From contig SFDQ01000012.1 in the NCBI GenBank assembly GCA_004558145.1, positions 1 to 53,725 of the forward strand: a DNA stretch of 53,725 nucleotides, written 5' to 3'. The stretch comes from Oscillospiraceae bacterium. GTDB lineage: Bacteria; Bacillota_A; Clostridia; Oscillospirales; Ruminococcaceae. The position numbers were made by a program, and so were the translations under genes. Position 1 is the stretch's first letter. Each line of letters starts with the position of its first letter. This document shows, in pieces, positions 7,395-16,026 of the stretch. Under the pieces are notes generated by a model. That model was given only the letters and a program-made list of their open reading frames with translations, did not search any database and was not told where the DNA came from.

Positions 7395-8663
7395 ATGAAA
7401 CAGATGAAACGCGCGCTGGCCGCCGCGCTGGCGGCGGCGCTGCTGGCGGGCTGTGCCGGGCAGGAGGCGGGGCAGAGCGTATCCGCTCCGCCGGCGAGCG
7501 AGAGCGCGCCCCAGACCGACGGGGCCGCCGTGGAGCAGCTGCTGAATGGAGAGCATGCCCTCACCGCGCTGCCGTCGGGGTATATGGACATACCGCTGAC
7601 ACAGACTGGCCAGGGCATGTATGAATTCGTAAATCTGGAGGACCGGTATCTCCTTTGCTATGTGGATTACGCCGCGGGCACCCGCGCTCCTCTGTGCGAC
7701 GCGGCGGGCTGCGCCCATGCCGACGAAAGCTGCCCGGCCTACTCGCCTTATTACCGCAATGTGGGCATGGCGGGGGACTGGCTGCTCACCAGCGGCACGA
7801 ACGCGGACGGCACATGCTCGATGGACGCCCGCGGGCTGGATGGCAGTGGAAAAAGGACCCTGTTCACCGGCGCTGAGGGCGATTCGCTCTATCCCTGGGG
7901 ATTTGCCATGGAAGGGGACAAGGTGTGGCTGGCCAGAGATGGCAAGGCGGTGCTGCTGGACCCGGCCACCGGCGAGGCGGAGACGTGGGCGGACATCCCC
8001 ACGGTTTTTACAAATGTGGGGGTGCTGGGCTCGGGAGTGCTGCTTGTGACCTCCAATGCGGATGAACTGGTGGAAGAGAACTATCAGCCCACCGGCGATC
8101 TGCTGGCGGATGAACGGCAGGAACAGGAGATACGCGACCGGGCCACTGTGACCCTTTCCGCCTGGGCCCCCCGCACCGGCGGGGAAGTGCCGCTGACGAT
8201 CTGGAACAATGGGGAATGGCGGTTCATGCGGGTCTGGAACGACAAGGTCGTTCTGTTCAGCGAAGCGCAGGGCCGCTTTGAGGCCCGGGACCTGATCACC
8301 GGCGAGACAAAGGTGCTGACTGAAAGCTGGCCGGCGGAGCAGAAGGTGCAGCTTTCCTACGTGTGGGACGGACACCTGATGGTGGAGACCAGATGGGAGC
8401 CGGAACCGGACAACACCGACACCTGGCAGGAATGCCTGTTCGCGCTGGACCTGGAAAGCGGCGAGCTGACCGAGATCACCCTGCGCAATCGCGGCGGCCA
8501 GGGCACCGCGCTGGCCCGTATCATGGGCGAGAGCGCGGATGAATTCTATGTGGTTTGTTCCACGGGCTCGGAAGAGACCCCGCAAAGCGTGATGGCCATG
8601 ATCTCCAAGGCGGACTACTACGCCGGGGTGGATTCGATGGAGCCCATCAAAGATGTGTTCTGA
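7395..8663 (+). CDS. Putative lipoprotein, paralogue 1
   Basis: This 422-residue protein has a lipoprotein signal (basic start, alanine-rich core, LLAGC lipobox with Cys at about 25), then a Ser/Ala/Pro/Glu linker. The body has repeated beta-strand stretches with short turns (for example VLLDPATGEAE and ALDLESGELTE), suggesting a beta-propeller-like fold. A Cys pair in CDAAGCAHADESC is shared with its neighbour. AAAGGAGG precedes the ATG. It follows the two-component operon and is probably its surface-exposed output or co-sensor. I recognise no enzyme motif. Confidence 0.85.
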   Translation: MKQMKRALAAALAAALLAGCAGQEAGQSVSAPPASESAPQTDGAAVEQLLNGEHALTALPSGYMDIPLTQTGQGMYEFVNLEDRYLLCYVDYAAGTRAPLCDAAGCAHADESCPAYSPYYRNVGMAGDWLLTSGTNADGTCSMDARGLDGSGKRTLFTGAEGDSLYPWGFAMEGDKVWLARDGKAVLLDPATGEAETWADIPTVFTNVGVLGSGVLLVTSNADELVEENYQPTGDLLADERQEQEIRDRATVTLSAWAPRTGGEVPLTIWNNGEWRFMRVWNDKVVLFSEAQGRFEARDLITGETKVLTESWPAEQKVQLSYVWDGHLMVETRWEPEPDNTDTWQECLFALDLESGELTEITLRNRGGQGTALARIMGESADEFYVVCSTGSEETPQSVMAMISKADYYAGVDSMEPIKDVF

Positions 8664-8686
8664 AAAATGCCCCCAGGAAACGACCC

Positions 8687-8719
8687 GGCTGCAAGTCGGA
8701 TAAAAGCAGGGGCTATGAT
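8687..8719 (+). promoter_or_regulatory. Candidate promoter module before lipoprotein 2
   Basis: This is a near copy of the 7301-7334 module: the GGCTGCAAGTCGGATAAAAG block, then GGGGC and TATGAT (8714-8719) as -10. The spacer to the start codon is also of similar length (about 60 bases), ending in the same AAAGGAGGCTGTT site. Confidence 0.5.
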
Positions 8720-8779
8720 GAGAGCAGCAACAGGGCAGGGCGGCACGAGCCCCGCCCCGAAAAAGGAGGCTGTTCAAAG

Positions 8780-10042
8780 ATGGAACGGTTTTTGAAACAA
8801 TGCACCCGGATGGCGTGGGGCGTGGCGCTGGCGGCGGCGCTGCTGGCGGGCTGCGCCGGGCAGGAGGCGGGGCAGAGCGCGTCCGCTTTGCCGGCAAGCG
8901 AAAGCGCGGCCCGGACCGAGGGAGGCGGCGTGGAAACGCTGCTGGACGGGGAGCACACCCTTGCGCCGGTGGAGAAAGAGTACACAAAGCTGCCCATGGC
9001 GGAGAACGAGCTGGGATGCTATGAATACGTGGGGCATGGCGACGGATACCTGCTCTGCTATACGGATTACGGCGCCTGCACCCGCACGCCGCTGTGTGAC
9101 GCGGCGGGCTGCAAACATGAGGATGAGAGCTGCCCGGCCTTCAGCGATTTTTACCGCACGGCGGTGCTGGCGGGCGACTGGCTGCTGACCGAGGGCTGGT
9201 GCGAAGAAAACGCCGTTTCCCTCGATGTGCGCCGGCTGGATGGCACGGAGTACCGGGAATTGCAGCGCGTGGACGAGAAGGAATATTTTTCGTCCTTTAT
9301 CCCCTTTGCGAAGGAGGGCGGCAAACTGTGGATGTCCATGAAGGGGAAAGCGGTGCTGCTGGACCCGGCCACCGGCGAAATGGAAGAGGGGGCGGCAATG
9401 CCCGACACCTTCTCTGACGTGGGGGTGTATGGCCCCGGCGTTCTGCTGGAGACCAACAACGGCGGAGAGCTGCTGAAAGAGTTCTATCAGCCCACGGGCG
9501 ATTTGGCGACAGACCTGAAAACATCTGTGCTGGTCTCCTGGGACCCGCGCACGGGAGAAGCGACGCCGCTGCAAAGCTGGGTGTCCGCGGACTACTTCCT
9601 CTGCGGGGTGTGGAACTCAAAAGTCATTCTGAAAGAAACCGGGGGCACCCGGTTGGAAATGCGGGACCTGGCCACCGGCGAGGTGACGGCGCTGGCCGAA
9701 AACTGGCCGGAGGACCAGTCGGTCTCGGCCGCCTATGTGCGGGACGACCATCTGATGCTGGAGACCAGCTGGGAGCCGGAGCCGGACAACAGCGACACCT
9801 GGAAAGAGTGCATGTTCGCGCTGGACCTGGAAAGCGGCGAGCTGACTGAGGTCACCCTGCGAAGCCAGGGAGAGGAGGGGCCCTTGCTGCCCTGCATCCT
9901 GGGCGAAAACGAGAGCAGATTTTATGTCCTTTGCGATTCACGCATCGATTTTGGCCCGCGGACGTATGAGACAGCCATGATCTCCAAAGCCGATTATTAC
10001 GCCAATGTGGATTCGAGAGAGCCCATCCAAAACATGTTCTGA
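8780..10042 (+). CDS. Putative lipoprotein, paralogue 2
   Basis: This 420-residue protein is clearly a tandem duplicate of the preceding one. It shares the LLAGCAGQEAGQS lipobox region, the CDAAGC-(K/A)-H-x-DESCPA block, VLLDPATGE, ATGEVTALAENWP and the C-terminal AMISKADYYA motif. The start is the ATG at 8780 behind AAAGGAGG; the frame is open further upstream but only across the preceding gene's tail and the promoter. The middle third differs most between the copies, as expected if each binds a different ligand. Function unknown. Confidence 0.85.
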   Translation: MERFLKQCTRMAWGVALAAALLAGCAGQEAGQSASALPASESAARTEGGGVETLLDGEHTLAPVEKEYTKLPMAENELGCYEYVGHGDGYLLCYTDYGACTRTPLCDAAGCKHEDESCPAFSDFYRTAVLAGDWLLTEGWCEENAVSLDVRRLDGTEYRELQRVDEKEYFSSFIPFAKEGGKLWMSMKGKAVLLDPATGEMEEGAAMPDTFSDVGVYGPGVLLETNNGGELLKEFYQPTGDLATDLKTSVLVSWDPRTGEATPLQSWVSADYFLCGVWNSKVILKETGGTRLEMRDLATGEVTALAENWPEDQSVSAAYVRDDHLMLETSWEPEPDNSDTWKECMFALDLESGELTEVTLRSQGEEGPLLPCILGENESRFYVLCDSRIDFGPRTYETAMISKADYYANVDSREPIQNMF

Positions 10043-10045
10043 ATC

Positions 10046-10088
10046 AAAAACGCCCCCGGGCCGCGAAACCGCGGCCCGGGGGCGTTTT
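10046..10088. terminator. Bidirectional terminator between lipoprotein 2 and aldehyde dehydrogenase
   Basis: CGCCCCCGGGCCGCG pairs with its exact complement around a short loop. A-tract on the left and T-tract on the right let it serve both convergent units. Confidence 0.85.
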
Positions 10089-10099
10089 GCGCTTAAAAC

Positions 10100-11473
10100 T
10101 TATTTCAGGAACATCCGCACCATTTTTTCGTTCTTTTCGGTGTAGGGCATATACCGCATGGGAAGGTCCAGCCAGAGGGCCTTTTTCACGATGCTCTTTT
10201 CGTGGCTGAAGGCGTCGAAGCTGCGCTTGCCGTGGTAGTTGCCCATGCCGCTCTGGCCCACGCCGCCAAAGCCCATGTCATGGGTGGCAAGGTGGATGAT
10301 GGTGTCGTTGACGCACCCGCCGCCAAAGCTGCACCGAGCCAGCACCTTCTGCTCCACCGCAGGGTCTTTGGTGAAAAGGTAGAGGGCCAGCGGCTTCTCC
10401 CGCCCGTTCACAAAGGCGATGGCTTCGTCCATGCTGTCCACCGGGATGAGGGGCAGGATGGGCCCGAAAATTTCCTCCTGCATGGGCTTGCAGTCGGCGG
10501 TGCCCTCCACCAGGGTAGGCTCGATCCAGCCGGAAACTTCGTCCGCGCGGCTTTGGCCGCCTGCCAGAATGGTCTCGCCCTCCAAAAGGCCGGTGATGCG
10601 CTCAAAGTGCTTGCGGTTGATGATGCGCACATAGTCCGGGTTGTGCAGGGGGTCGGGGCCCAGCATGGCGGCGAACTGTTTTTTCAGCTCCTCCATCAGC
10701 TGGTCCTTCACCGTGCGGTCCACCAGTACATAGTCCGGCGCGACGCAGGTCTGGCCCGCGTTGAGCACCTTGCCGAAGGCCAGGCGCTTGGCGGTGAGGG
10801 GGATGTCGGCGGTGCGGTCGATGAGCACCGGGCTCTTGCCGCCCAGCTCCAGAATGACGGGAGTCAGCCAATGGCTGGCCTTTTCCATCACCAGCTTGCC
10901 CACCGTCACGCCGCCGGTGAAGAAGATGAAGTCAAAGCGCTGGTCGAGCAGGGCACTGTTCTCCTTGCGGCCGCCCTCCACCACCGTGACCCAGCCGGGG
11001 TCGAAGGTGTCGGCGATGAGTTTTGCCATGGCCGCGCTGGTGGCCGGGGCGTAGGCGCTAGGTTTCAGCACCACGCAGTTGCCCGCCGCCACCGCGCCGA
11101 TGACCGGGTCCATGCTGAGCAGGAAGGGATAGTTCCAGGGGGCCATCACCAGCGTCACGCCGTAGGGCTCCGAGAGGATGAAGCTCTTGGCGGCAAACTG
11201 GGACATGGGGGTGCGCGCCCGCTTGGGCTTTGCCCAGCCGGGCAGTTTTTTGACGGCGTGGCCCACTTCGTCCAGCACCATGCCTATTTCGGCCATATAG
11301 CTTTCAAAGCCGCTCTTGTTCAGGTCCTGCTTCATGGCGGCCTGCAGGTCCTTTTCCGCGGCGCGGATGTTGGCTTGCAGCTGCTTTAACGCGTCCACGC
11401 GGGCGCTCACCGGCAGGGTGGCGCCGGTGGCGAAAAAGTCTCGCTGACGTTTGACGATGGATTCGATGTCCAT
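10100..11473 (-). CDS. Aldehyde dehydrogenase, class 3 type
   Basis: This 457-residue NAD(P)-dependent enzyme should oxidise aldehydes to acids. The length and the missing N-terminal extension fit the ALDH3/YwdH group. Visible motifs are APWNYPF (nucleotide fold), FTGGVTVGKLV, the general-base Glu in LELGGKSP, the catalytic Cys in NAGQTCVAPDY, and EEIFGP(I)LP. The start at 11473 follows four bases after the alcohol dehydrogenase stop, with GGAG inside that gene's end. Together the two enzymes would interconvert alcohol, aldehyde and acid. Long-chain or fatty aldehydes are the usual substrates of the group, which fits the SCP2-like neighbour, but this is inference. Confidence 0.93.
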   Translation of the reverse strand: MDIESIVKRQRDFFATGATLPVSARVDALKQLQANIRAAEKDLQAAMKQDLNKSGFESYMAEIGMVLDEVGHAVKKLPGWAKPKRARTPMSQFAAKSFILSEPYGVTLVMAPWNYPFLLSMDPVIGAVAAGNCVVLKPSAYAPATSAAMAKLIADTFDPGWVTVVEGGRKENSALLDQRFDFIFFTGGVTVGKLVMEKASHWLTPVILELGGKSPVLIDRTADIPLTAKRLAFGKVLNAGQTCVAPDYVLVDRTVKDQLMEELKKQFAAMLGPDPLHNPDYVRIINRKHFERITGLLEGETILAGGQSRADEVSGWIEPTLVEGTADCKPMQEEIFGPILPLIPVDSMDEAIAFVNGREKPLALYLFTKDPAVEQKVLARCSFGGGCVNDTIIHLATHDMGFGGVGQSGMGNYHGKRSFDAFSHEKSIVKKALWLDLPMRYMPYTEKNEKMVRMFLK

Positions 11474-11477
11474 GGTG

Positions 11478-12662
11478 TCACCACACTTTCTCCAGAATGG
11501 CCAGCACCTGCTCAAAGGAGGCCTGGCGGGGATTGACGATCATGGCGCCGTCGTCCAGGGCGGTGCGGGCCACCGCCTCGAAGGCGCTCTTTTCCACCCG
11601 GCCGGTGTCCCGCAAAGTGACGGGCAGGCCGCAGGCGTCGTGCAGGCGGCGGCGCAGGGCGTCCACCGTGCCGATGGCCGCGGCGGCCCGGTCGGGGGCA
11701 GGGGTGGCGGCGTACTCCTCCGGCCCGGCCAGCGCCAGCAGCAGTTCGCCGTAGCGTGTGCCGCACACCGGGAGGTTGAACTCCATCACCGCCGGCAGCA
11801 GGATGGTCATGGCGTCGCCGTGGGCCACCCGGCACACGCCGCCCAGGGCGTGGCCGATGGCATGCACCAGGCCCACCATGCTGTTGGAAAAGGCCGCCCC
11901 CGCCAGCAGGCTGGCGTTGGCCATGGCAAGGCGGGCCGCTTTGTTCTGGCCGTTTTCCACCGCGGCGGGCAGGTTCTGCATCACAAGGCCCATGGCCTTT
12001 TCGGCAAAGGCGTCGCTCACCGGGTTGCGCTGCAAACAGCTGGCCGCCTCGATGGCGTGGCACAGGGTGTCCATGCCGGTGCTGGCGGTGATGCGGGGCG
12101 GCAGGCTGGCGGTCATGCGCACGTCCAGCACCGCCGCGTCGGGCAGAAGGTGGTAGCTGATGAACTCCATCTTCACGTGCTTTTCCGGGTTTGCCACCAC
12201 GGCCACCAGGGTGGCCTCGCTGCCGGTGCCGGAGGTGGTGGGCACCGCGATGAAGGGCACGTGGGCCCCGCGGCCCAGCACCTCGCAGCCGGTGTTCTGC
12301 AACAGGTCTCCGCTGCCCTGGGCCAGCACCATGCCCACGCCCTTGGCGGTGTCGATGACGCTGCCGCCGCCCACGGCCACCAGACCGTCGCAGTTTTGCT
12401 CGCGGAAAAATGCGGCAATTTCGTTCACCGTCTGGATGGAGGAGTCCGGCGGGATGCGGCAGAACTGCGCCGCGAAAGCGCCGCCGCCCTGGGCCATGGC
12501 CCCCTCCACGGTGGCCACCGCCCCCGCCTTCACAAGGCCCTCGTCGGAGAGCAGCAGGGGCCGGGTGCTGCCCAGGGCCTCCAGCTCATGGGGGATGTGC
12601 TCCAGCGCGCCGTCGCCCGAAAGGATTTTTGCAGGCAGCTTGAATTCATAATAACTTGGCAT
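11478..12662 (-). CDS. Iron-containing alcohol dehydrogenase
   Basis: This 394-residue type III dehydrogenase has the NAD-binding GGGSVIDTAKG motif (about 93-103), the TTSGTGSE block, and a metal-site region including the histidines in GLVHAIGHALGG and GHxxG-type spacing near VCRVAHGDA. The start at 12662 lies eight bases after AAGGAGG; a TTG codon just before it is a less likely start. It precedes the aldehyde dehydrogenase with a four-base gap, so the two should be made in fixed ratio. Confidence 0.93.
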   Translation of the reverse strand: MPSYYEFKLPAKILSGDGALEHIPHELEALGSTRPLLLSDEGLVKAGAVATVEGAMAQGGGAFAAQFCRIPPDSSIQTVNEIAAFFREQNCDGLVAVGGGSVIDTAKGVGMVLAQGSGDLLQNTGCEVLGRGAHVPFIAVPTTSGTGSEATLVAVVANPEKHVKMEFISYHLLPDAAVLDVRMTASLPPRITASTGMDTLCHAIEAASCLQRNPVSDAFAEKAMGLVMQNLPAAVENGQNKAARLAMANASLLAGAAFSNSMVGLVHAIGHALGGVCRVAHGDAMTILLPAVMEFNLPVCGTRYGELLLALAGPEEYAATPAPDRAAAAIGTVDALRRRLHDACGLPVTLRDTGRVEKSAFEAVARTALDDGAMIVNPRQASFEQVLAILEKVW

Positions 12663-12675
12663 CAAAACGACCTCC

Positions 12676-13173
12676 TTACCGGCCCAGCAGCACCGCGCCG
12701 TAGAGCCGCAGGCTGCTCAGCTGCTTTTCGGGCAGTTCTTTCAGAATGCCCTTTGCCCAGAAGGGCGGGAAGAGATACCCCTCCGCCAGGTCCACGCACC
12801 GCACGAAACCCATGGTCTCGCTCACGTTGCCCCGCACGGTGAACCGGTGCTGGGCGTAGGCCGTGGCCACGCCCATCTGCCCGGTGAACACATAGAAGGC
12901 GTCCCGCACGCTTTTGAAGCGGATGAGGATGTCCGGCGCGGGGGCGCTTTTCAGCCGAACAAGGCGCTCAGCCCGCCGGGCGATGTAGAGCGACGGGCCG
13001 CCGGGCACTTCCAGCCCCAGGACCCTTGCCTCGGGCCAGGGGGCTATCTCGGCGGCGACGCGGCTGTCCCGCACCGAGAGGGCGTTGAGCGCCCGGAACA
13101 GGAAAAACATCACCACCCGGCACACCGTGCGCTGGGCGCCGGCGGCAAAGCGGTGGCGAAAGCGGACACGCAT
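12676..13173 (-). CDS. SCP2-like hypothetical protein
   Basis: This 165-residue cytoplasmic protein has a C-terminal part (about 80-150: ILIRFKSVRDAFYVFTG, then RFTVRGNVSETMGFVRCV) resembling the sterol-carrier-protein 2 fold, which binds lipids in a hydrophobic pocket. The N-terminus is basic and hydrophobic. AAAAGGAGG precedes the ATG at 13173. It lies 13 bases upstream of the alcohol dehydrogenase in the same operon, so it may present a lipid-like substrate to the two dehydrogenases. The fold assignment is by pattern only. Confidence 0.65.
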   Translation of the reverse strand: MRVRFRHRFAAGAQRTVCRVVMFFLFRALNALSVRDSRVAAEIAPWPEARVLGLEVPGGPSLYIARRAERLVRLKSAPAPDILIRFKSVRDAFYVFTGQMGVATAYAQHRFTVRGNVSETMGFVRCVDLAEGYLFPPFWAKGILKELPEKQLSSLRLYGAVLLGR

Positions 13174-13229
13174 GGGCTGACCCTCCTTTTCGGAATTTTT
13201 AAAAATAAAAAAGACCCGCGGCGGGGCGC

Positions 13230-13607
13230 TCAGCGGCCTGCAAGCCGGTGCAGCAGCATCCGCAGACGGGTGTAGCCGTTCTTTTCGTCCAGCTTGAGGT
13301 CCGCTGCCGGTTCCCATTTCCAGCGGGCATCGTCGAAATAGAGCACGCCGTCCTCCATCCCGGTCAGGCGGCGGGGCAGGGCGGCCTCGTCCACCAACGG
13401 GTCGAAGGGCTGCTTGTATGTGAGGGCGCCGTCCGGGGCAAGGCTGGCCCAGACGCCGAACACGAAGCAGGCGCCCTCGCCGTAGCAATAGCGCTCGAAG
13501 CGGACCTTTCCGTCACAGTAGAACAGCATGCAGTCGCGGTATTTGTTCAGGTATTCCTTTTCATACCGCCTGCCGCAGCCGCCGCCCGCCAGCTCTTTTG
13601 CATCCAT
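13230..13607 (-). CDS. Hypothetical protein, first gene of the dehydrogenase operon
   Basis: A 125-residue soluble protein, mostly beta-strand by pattern (RFERYCYGEGACFVFGVWASL), with a Cys-rich patch near the start and a helical end. No motif recognised. The ATG at 13607 follows AAAGGAGG, and a promoter lies 35 bases upstream of it. It is separated by 56 bases from the next gene and probably co-transcribed. Function unknown. Confidence 0.7.
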   Translation of the reverse strand: MDAKELAGGGCGRRYEKEYLNKYRDCMLFYCDGKVRFERYCYGEGACFVFGVWASLAPDGALTYKQPFDPLVDEAALPRRLTGMEDGVLYFDDARWKWEPAADLKLDEKNGYTRLRMLLHRLAGR

Positions 13608-13640
13608 GCCTCCGGCCTCCTTTGCACATTCTGCAATTTC

Positions 13641-13670
13641 AGTATAGCATGCTGCCGACGGGGGTGTAAA
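13641..13670 (-). promoter_or_regulatory. Promoter of the dehydrogenase operon
   Basis: Minus-strand TTTACA (13665-13670) and TATACT (13641-13646) are 18 bases apart. Confidence 0.6.
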
Positions 13671-13700
13671 GCAGCTGGAAAAGTTAACTTTTTCACGTGC

Positions 13701-13726
13701 AAAAGGCGGCGGAAGGCCGCTTTTTT
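13701..13726. terminator. Hairpin with T-tract between two divergent promoters
   Basis: A ten-pair stem (AAAAGGCGGC with GCCGCTTTTTT, one G-T pair) has a five-base loop and T/A runs on both sides, so it could terminate in both directions. It sits between divergent promoters, where neither gene needs a terminator, and may act as an insulator. Confidence 0.55.
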
Positions 13727-13729
13727 GTG

Positions 13730-13758
13730 TGGACGGGCGGGGGCATCTGTGGTACAAT
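13730..13758 (+). promoter_or_regulatory. Promoter of the pentose-phosphate operon
   Basis: TGGACG (13730-13735, 4 of 6) and TACAAT (13753-13758) are separated by 17 bases. The start codon of araD is at 13802. Confidence 0.5.
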
Positions 13759-13801
13759 CAAGGGGTGGGTCTGAACCACAGAGAGGGGAGAGTGAGAGCA
13801 G

Positions 13802-14497
13802 ATGCTCGAAGCGCTGAAGCAGGCCGTGTGGGCGGCCAACATGGAGCTGCCCCAAAGGGGCCTTGTGACCTATACCTGGGGCAATGTGTCCGGCATCGAC
13901 CGGGAAAAGGGACTGGTGGTCATCAAGCCCTCCGGCGTGGACTATGAGCAGCTCACCCCCGAAAAGCTGGTGGTGCTGGACCTTGACGGCAATATCGTGG
14001 AAGGGGACCTGAACCCTTCGTCCGATACAAAGACCCATCTGGAATTGTACAAAGCCTTTCCGGCTCTGGGAGGCGTGGTGCACACCCACAGCCCCTATGC
14101 GGTGGCCTGGGCCCAGGCGGGGGAGGACATCCCCTGCTACGGCACCACCCACGCCGACTACTTCTACGGCCCGGTGCCCTGCGCCCGCGGCCTGACCAAG
14201 GAAGAGCTGGACGAGGATTACGAGAAAAACACCGGCAAGGTCATCGTGGAGACCTTCACGGGCCGGGGCATCGACCCGGTCCACGTGCCCGCGGTCATCT
14301 GCCGCAGTCACGGACCCTTCACCTGGGGCAAAACGGCGGCCCAGGCGGTGTATCACGCGGTGGTGCTGGAAGAGGTGGCAAAGATGGCGCTGTTGACCCG
14401 GCAGGTGGCCCCCCAGGCGCAGCCCGCCCCCGCTCATCTGGTGGAAAAGCACTTTTTGCGCAAACATGGACCAAATGCCTATTACGGGCAGAAATAA
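13802..14497 (+). CDS. araD: L-ribulose-5-phosphate 4-epimerase
   Basis: This 231-residue class II aldolase-fold enzyme converts L-ribulose 5-phosphate to D-xylulose 5-phosphate. The length equals that of E. coli AraD. Phosphate and substrate residues appear in GNVSGID and KPSGVDY, the zinc histidines in VVHTHSPYA and near RSHGPFTWGK, and the acidic D-x-K segment in SSDTKTHLELY. It heads an operon with a transaldolase-like gene and transketolase, so the xylulose 5-phosphate it makes flows straight into the pentose phosphate pathway. araA/araB are not in the window. Confidence 0.93.
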   Translation: MLEALKQAVWAANMELPQRGLVTYTWGNVSGIDREKGLVVIKPSGVDYEQLTPEKLVVLDLDGNIVEGDLNPSSDTKTHLELYKAFPALGGVVHTHSPYAVAWAQAGEDIPCYGTTHADYFYGPVPCARGLTKEELDEDYEKNTGKVIVETFTGRGIDPVHVPAVICRSHGPFTWGKTAAQAVYHAVVLEEVAKMALLTRQVAPQAQPAPAHLVEKHFLRKHGPNAYYGQK

Positions 14498-14513
14498 AAG
14501 GGAGGTAGAGGAA

Positions 14514-15173
14514 ATGAAGTTCTTTATTGACACGGCGAATGTGGACGAAATTCGCGCGGCGAACGACATGGGCGTTATCGCGGGCGTGACCACGAACCCC
14601 AGCCTCATCGCCAAAGAGGGGCGGGACTACGCCGAGACCCTGGCGGAGATAGCGTCCATCGTGGACGGACCCATCTCCGGCGAGGTGAAGGCCACCACCA
14701 CCGACGCGGCGGGCATGATCGAGGAAGGCCGCGCCATCTACGCCCTGGACCCCAAGCACATGGTGGTGAAGATCCCCATGACCGCCGAGGGCCTCAAGGC
14801 CATCAAGGTGCTGAGCGCCGAGGGCATCCCCACCAACTGCACGCTCATCTTTTCCGCCAACCAGGCGCTGCTGGCGGCGCGGGCGGGCGCGGCCTATGTG
14901 TCGCCCTTCCTGGGCCGGCTGGACGACATCAGCCAGCCGGGCATCGACCTCATCCAGACCATCAGCGCCATCTTCAACAACTACCCCGACCTGCACTGCG
15001 AGATCATCGCGGCCAGCGTGCGCAATCCCATCCATGTGACCGACTGCGCCCTGGCCGGTGCGGACATCGCCACCGTGCCCTACAAGGTCATCGAGCAGAT
15101 GACCAAGCACCCGCTCACCGACGCGGGCATCGAGAAGTTCAAAGCAGACTATGTAAAGGTGTTTGGTGAATGA
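14514..15173 (+). CDS. Transaldolase-like protein (TalC/fructose-6-phosphate aldolase family)
   Basis: This 219-residue protein belongs to the small transaldolase family: MKFFIDTANVDEIR, TTNPSLIAKEGRD, HMVVKIPMT with the Schiff-base lysine (about 86), and SPFLGRLDDI. In clostridia these short forms act as transaldolases in the pentose phosphate pathway; a few members are fructose-6-phosphate aldolases. The ATG at 14514 follows GGGAGG. It is spaced 16 bases from araD and one base from the next gene. Its pairing with transketolase favours the transaldolase role. Confidence 0.92.
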   Translation: MKFFIDTANVDEIRAANDMGVIAGVTTNPSLIAKEGRDYAETLAEIASIVDGPISGEVKATTTDAAGMIEEGRAIYALDPKHMVVKIPMTAEGLKAIKVLSAEGIPTNCTLIFSANQALLAARAGAAYVSPFLGRLDDISQPGIDLIQTISAIFNNYPDLHCEIIAASVRNPIHVTDCALAGADIATVPYKVIEQMTKHPLTDAGIEKFKADYVKVFGE

Positions 15174-15174
15174 T

Positions 15175-16026
15175 ATGACGAAACAACAGGAACTTGAACT
15201 GAAAAAGCTTGCCTGCAAGGCGCGCATGGGCGTGCTGACCTCCACCCACGGGGCCAAGGCGGGCCATCCGGGCGGCAGCCTTTCCGCCGCCGACGCGCTG
15301 ACCTACCTTTATTTCAAGGAGATGAAGGTGGACCCCGCCGACCCCAAAGCCGAAGGCCGTGATCGGTTCGTGCTCTCCAAGGGGCACGCCGCGCCGGGGC
15401 TGTACTCGGTGCTGGCGCTGCGGGGCTATTTCCCGGTGGAGGACCTGCCCACCCTGCGCCACACCGACAGCTACCTGCAGGGCCACCCCAACATGAACAC
15501 CGTGCCCGGTGTGGACATGTCCACCGGCAGCCTGGGCCAGGGCGTTTCCGCCGCCTGCGGCATGGCGCTGGCCGCCAAGTACAAAAAGCAGTCGAATCGC
15601 GTTTACGCCCTGCTGGGCGACGGCGAGCTGCAGGAGGGCGAAGTGTGGGAGGCGGCCATGTTCGCCGCCCACTACAAGCTGGATAACCTGTGCGTTCTGG
15701 CGGACCTGAACGGCCTGCAGATCGACGGCCCGGTGGCCGAGGTGATGAATCCCGGCCCGGTGGACGAGAAGTTCAAGGCCTTCGGGTTCTTTGTGCAGGT
15801 CATCGACGGCCACAGCTTTGAGGCGCTGGAAGCGGCCTTCGCCGCCGCCCGTGCCGAGAAGGGCCGGCCCAGCGCTATCCTGCTGAAGACCACCAAGGGC
15901 AAGGGCGTCAGCTTTATGGAGAACAACGTGGGCTGGCACGGCAAGGCCCCGAACGACGCGGAGTATGAGCAGGGCATGGCGGAACTGACCGCCGCGCTCG
16001 AAGAACTGGAGGGGGAGACGGTATGA
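15175..16026 (+). CDS. Transketolase, N-terminal (thiamine diphosphate-binding) subunit
   Basis: This 283-residue subunit of a two-gene transketolase has GHPGGSLSAAD, the catalytic-site histidines (SKGHAAPGLY, LQGHPN), and the thiamine diphosphate motif LLGDGELQEGEVWEAAMFAAHYKLDN split around GDG-x-N. Start: ATG at 15175, with GGTGA six bases ahead; a GTG nine bases earlier is possible. It overlaps the C-terminal subunit by four bases, so the heteromer is made in equal amounts. Confidence 0.95.
   Translation: MTKQQELELKKLACKARMGVLTSTHGAKAGHPGGSLSAADALTYLYFKEMKVDPADPKAEGRDRFVLSKGHAAPGLYSVLALRGYFPVEDLPTLRHTDSYLQGHPNMNTVPGVDMSTGSLGQGVSAACGMALAAKYKKQSNRVYALLGDGELQEGEVWEAAMFAAHYKLDNLCVLADLNGLQIDGPVAEVMNPGPVDEKFKAFGFFVQVIDGHSFEALEAAFAAARAEKGRPSAILLKTTKGKGVSFMENNVGWHGKAPNDAEYEQGMAELTAALEELEGETV

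Noticed and set aside
10202..11389. A long open frame on the plus strand opposite aldehyde dehydrogenase, with high His/Ala/Arg content
   Set aside because: It mirrors a real, motif-complete gene on the other strand, lacks a ribosome site, and its composition is typical of antisense frames in GC-rich DNA. The same holds for the long opposite-strand frames over galK, transketolase, capsid, FtsH and others.
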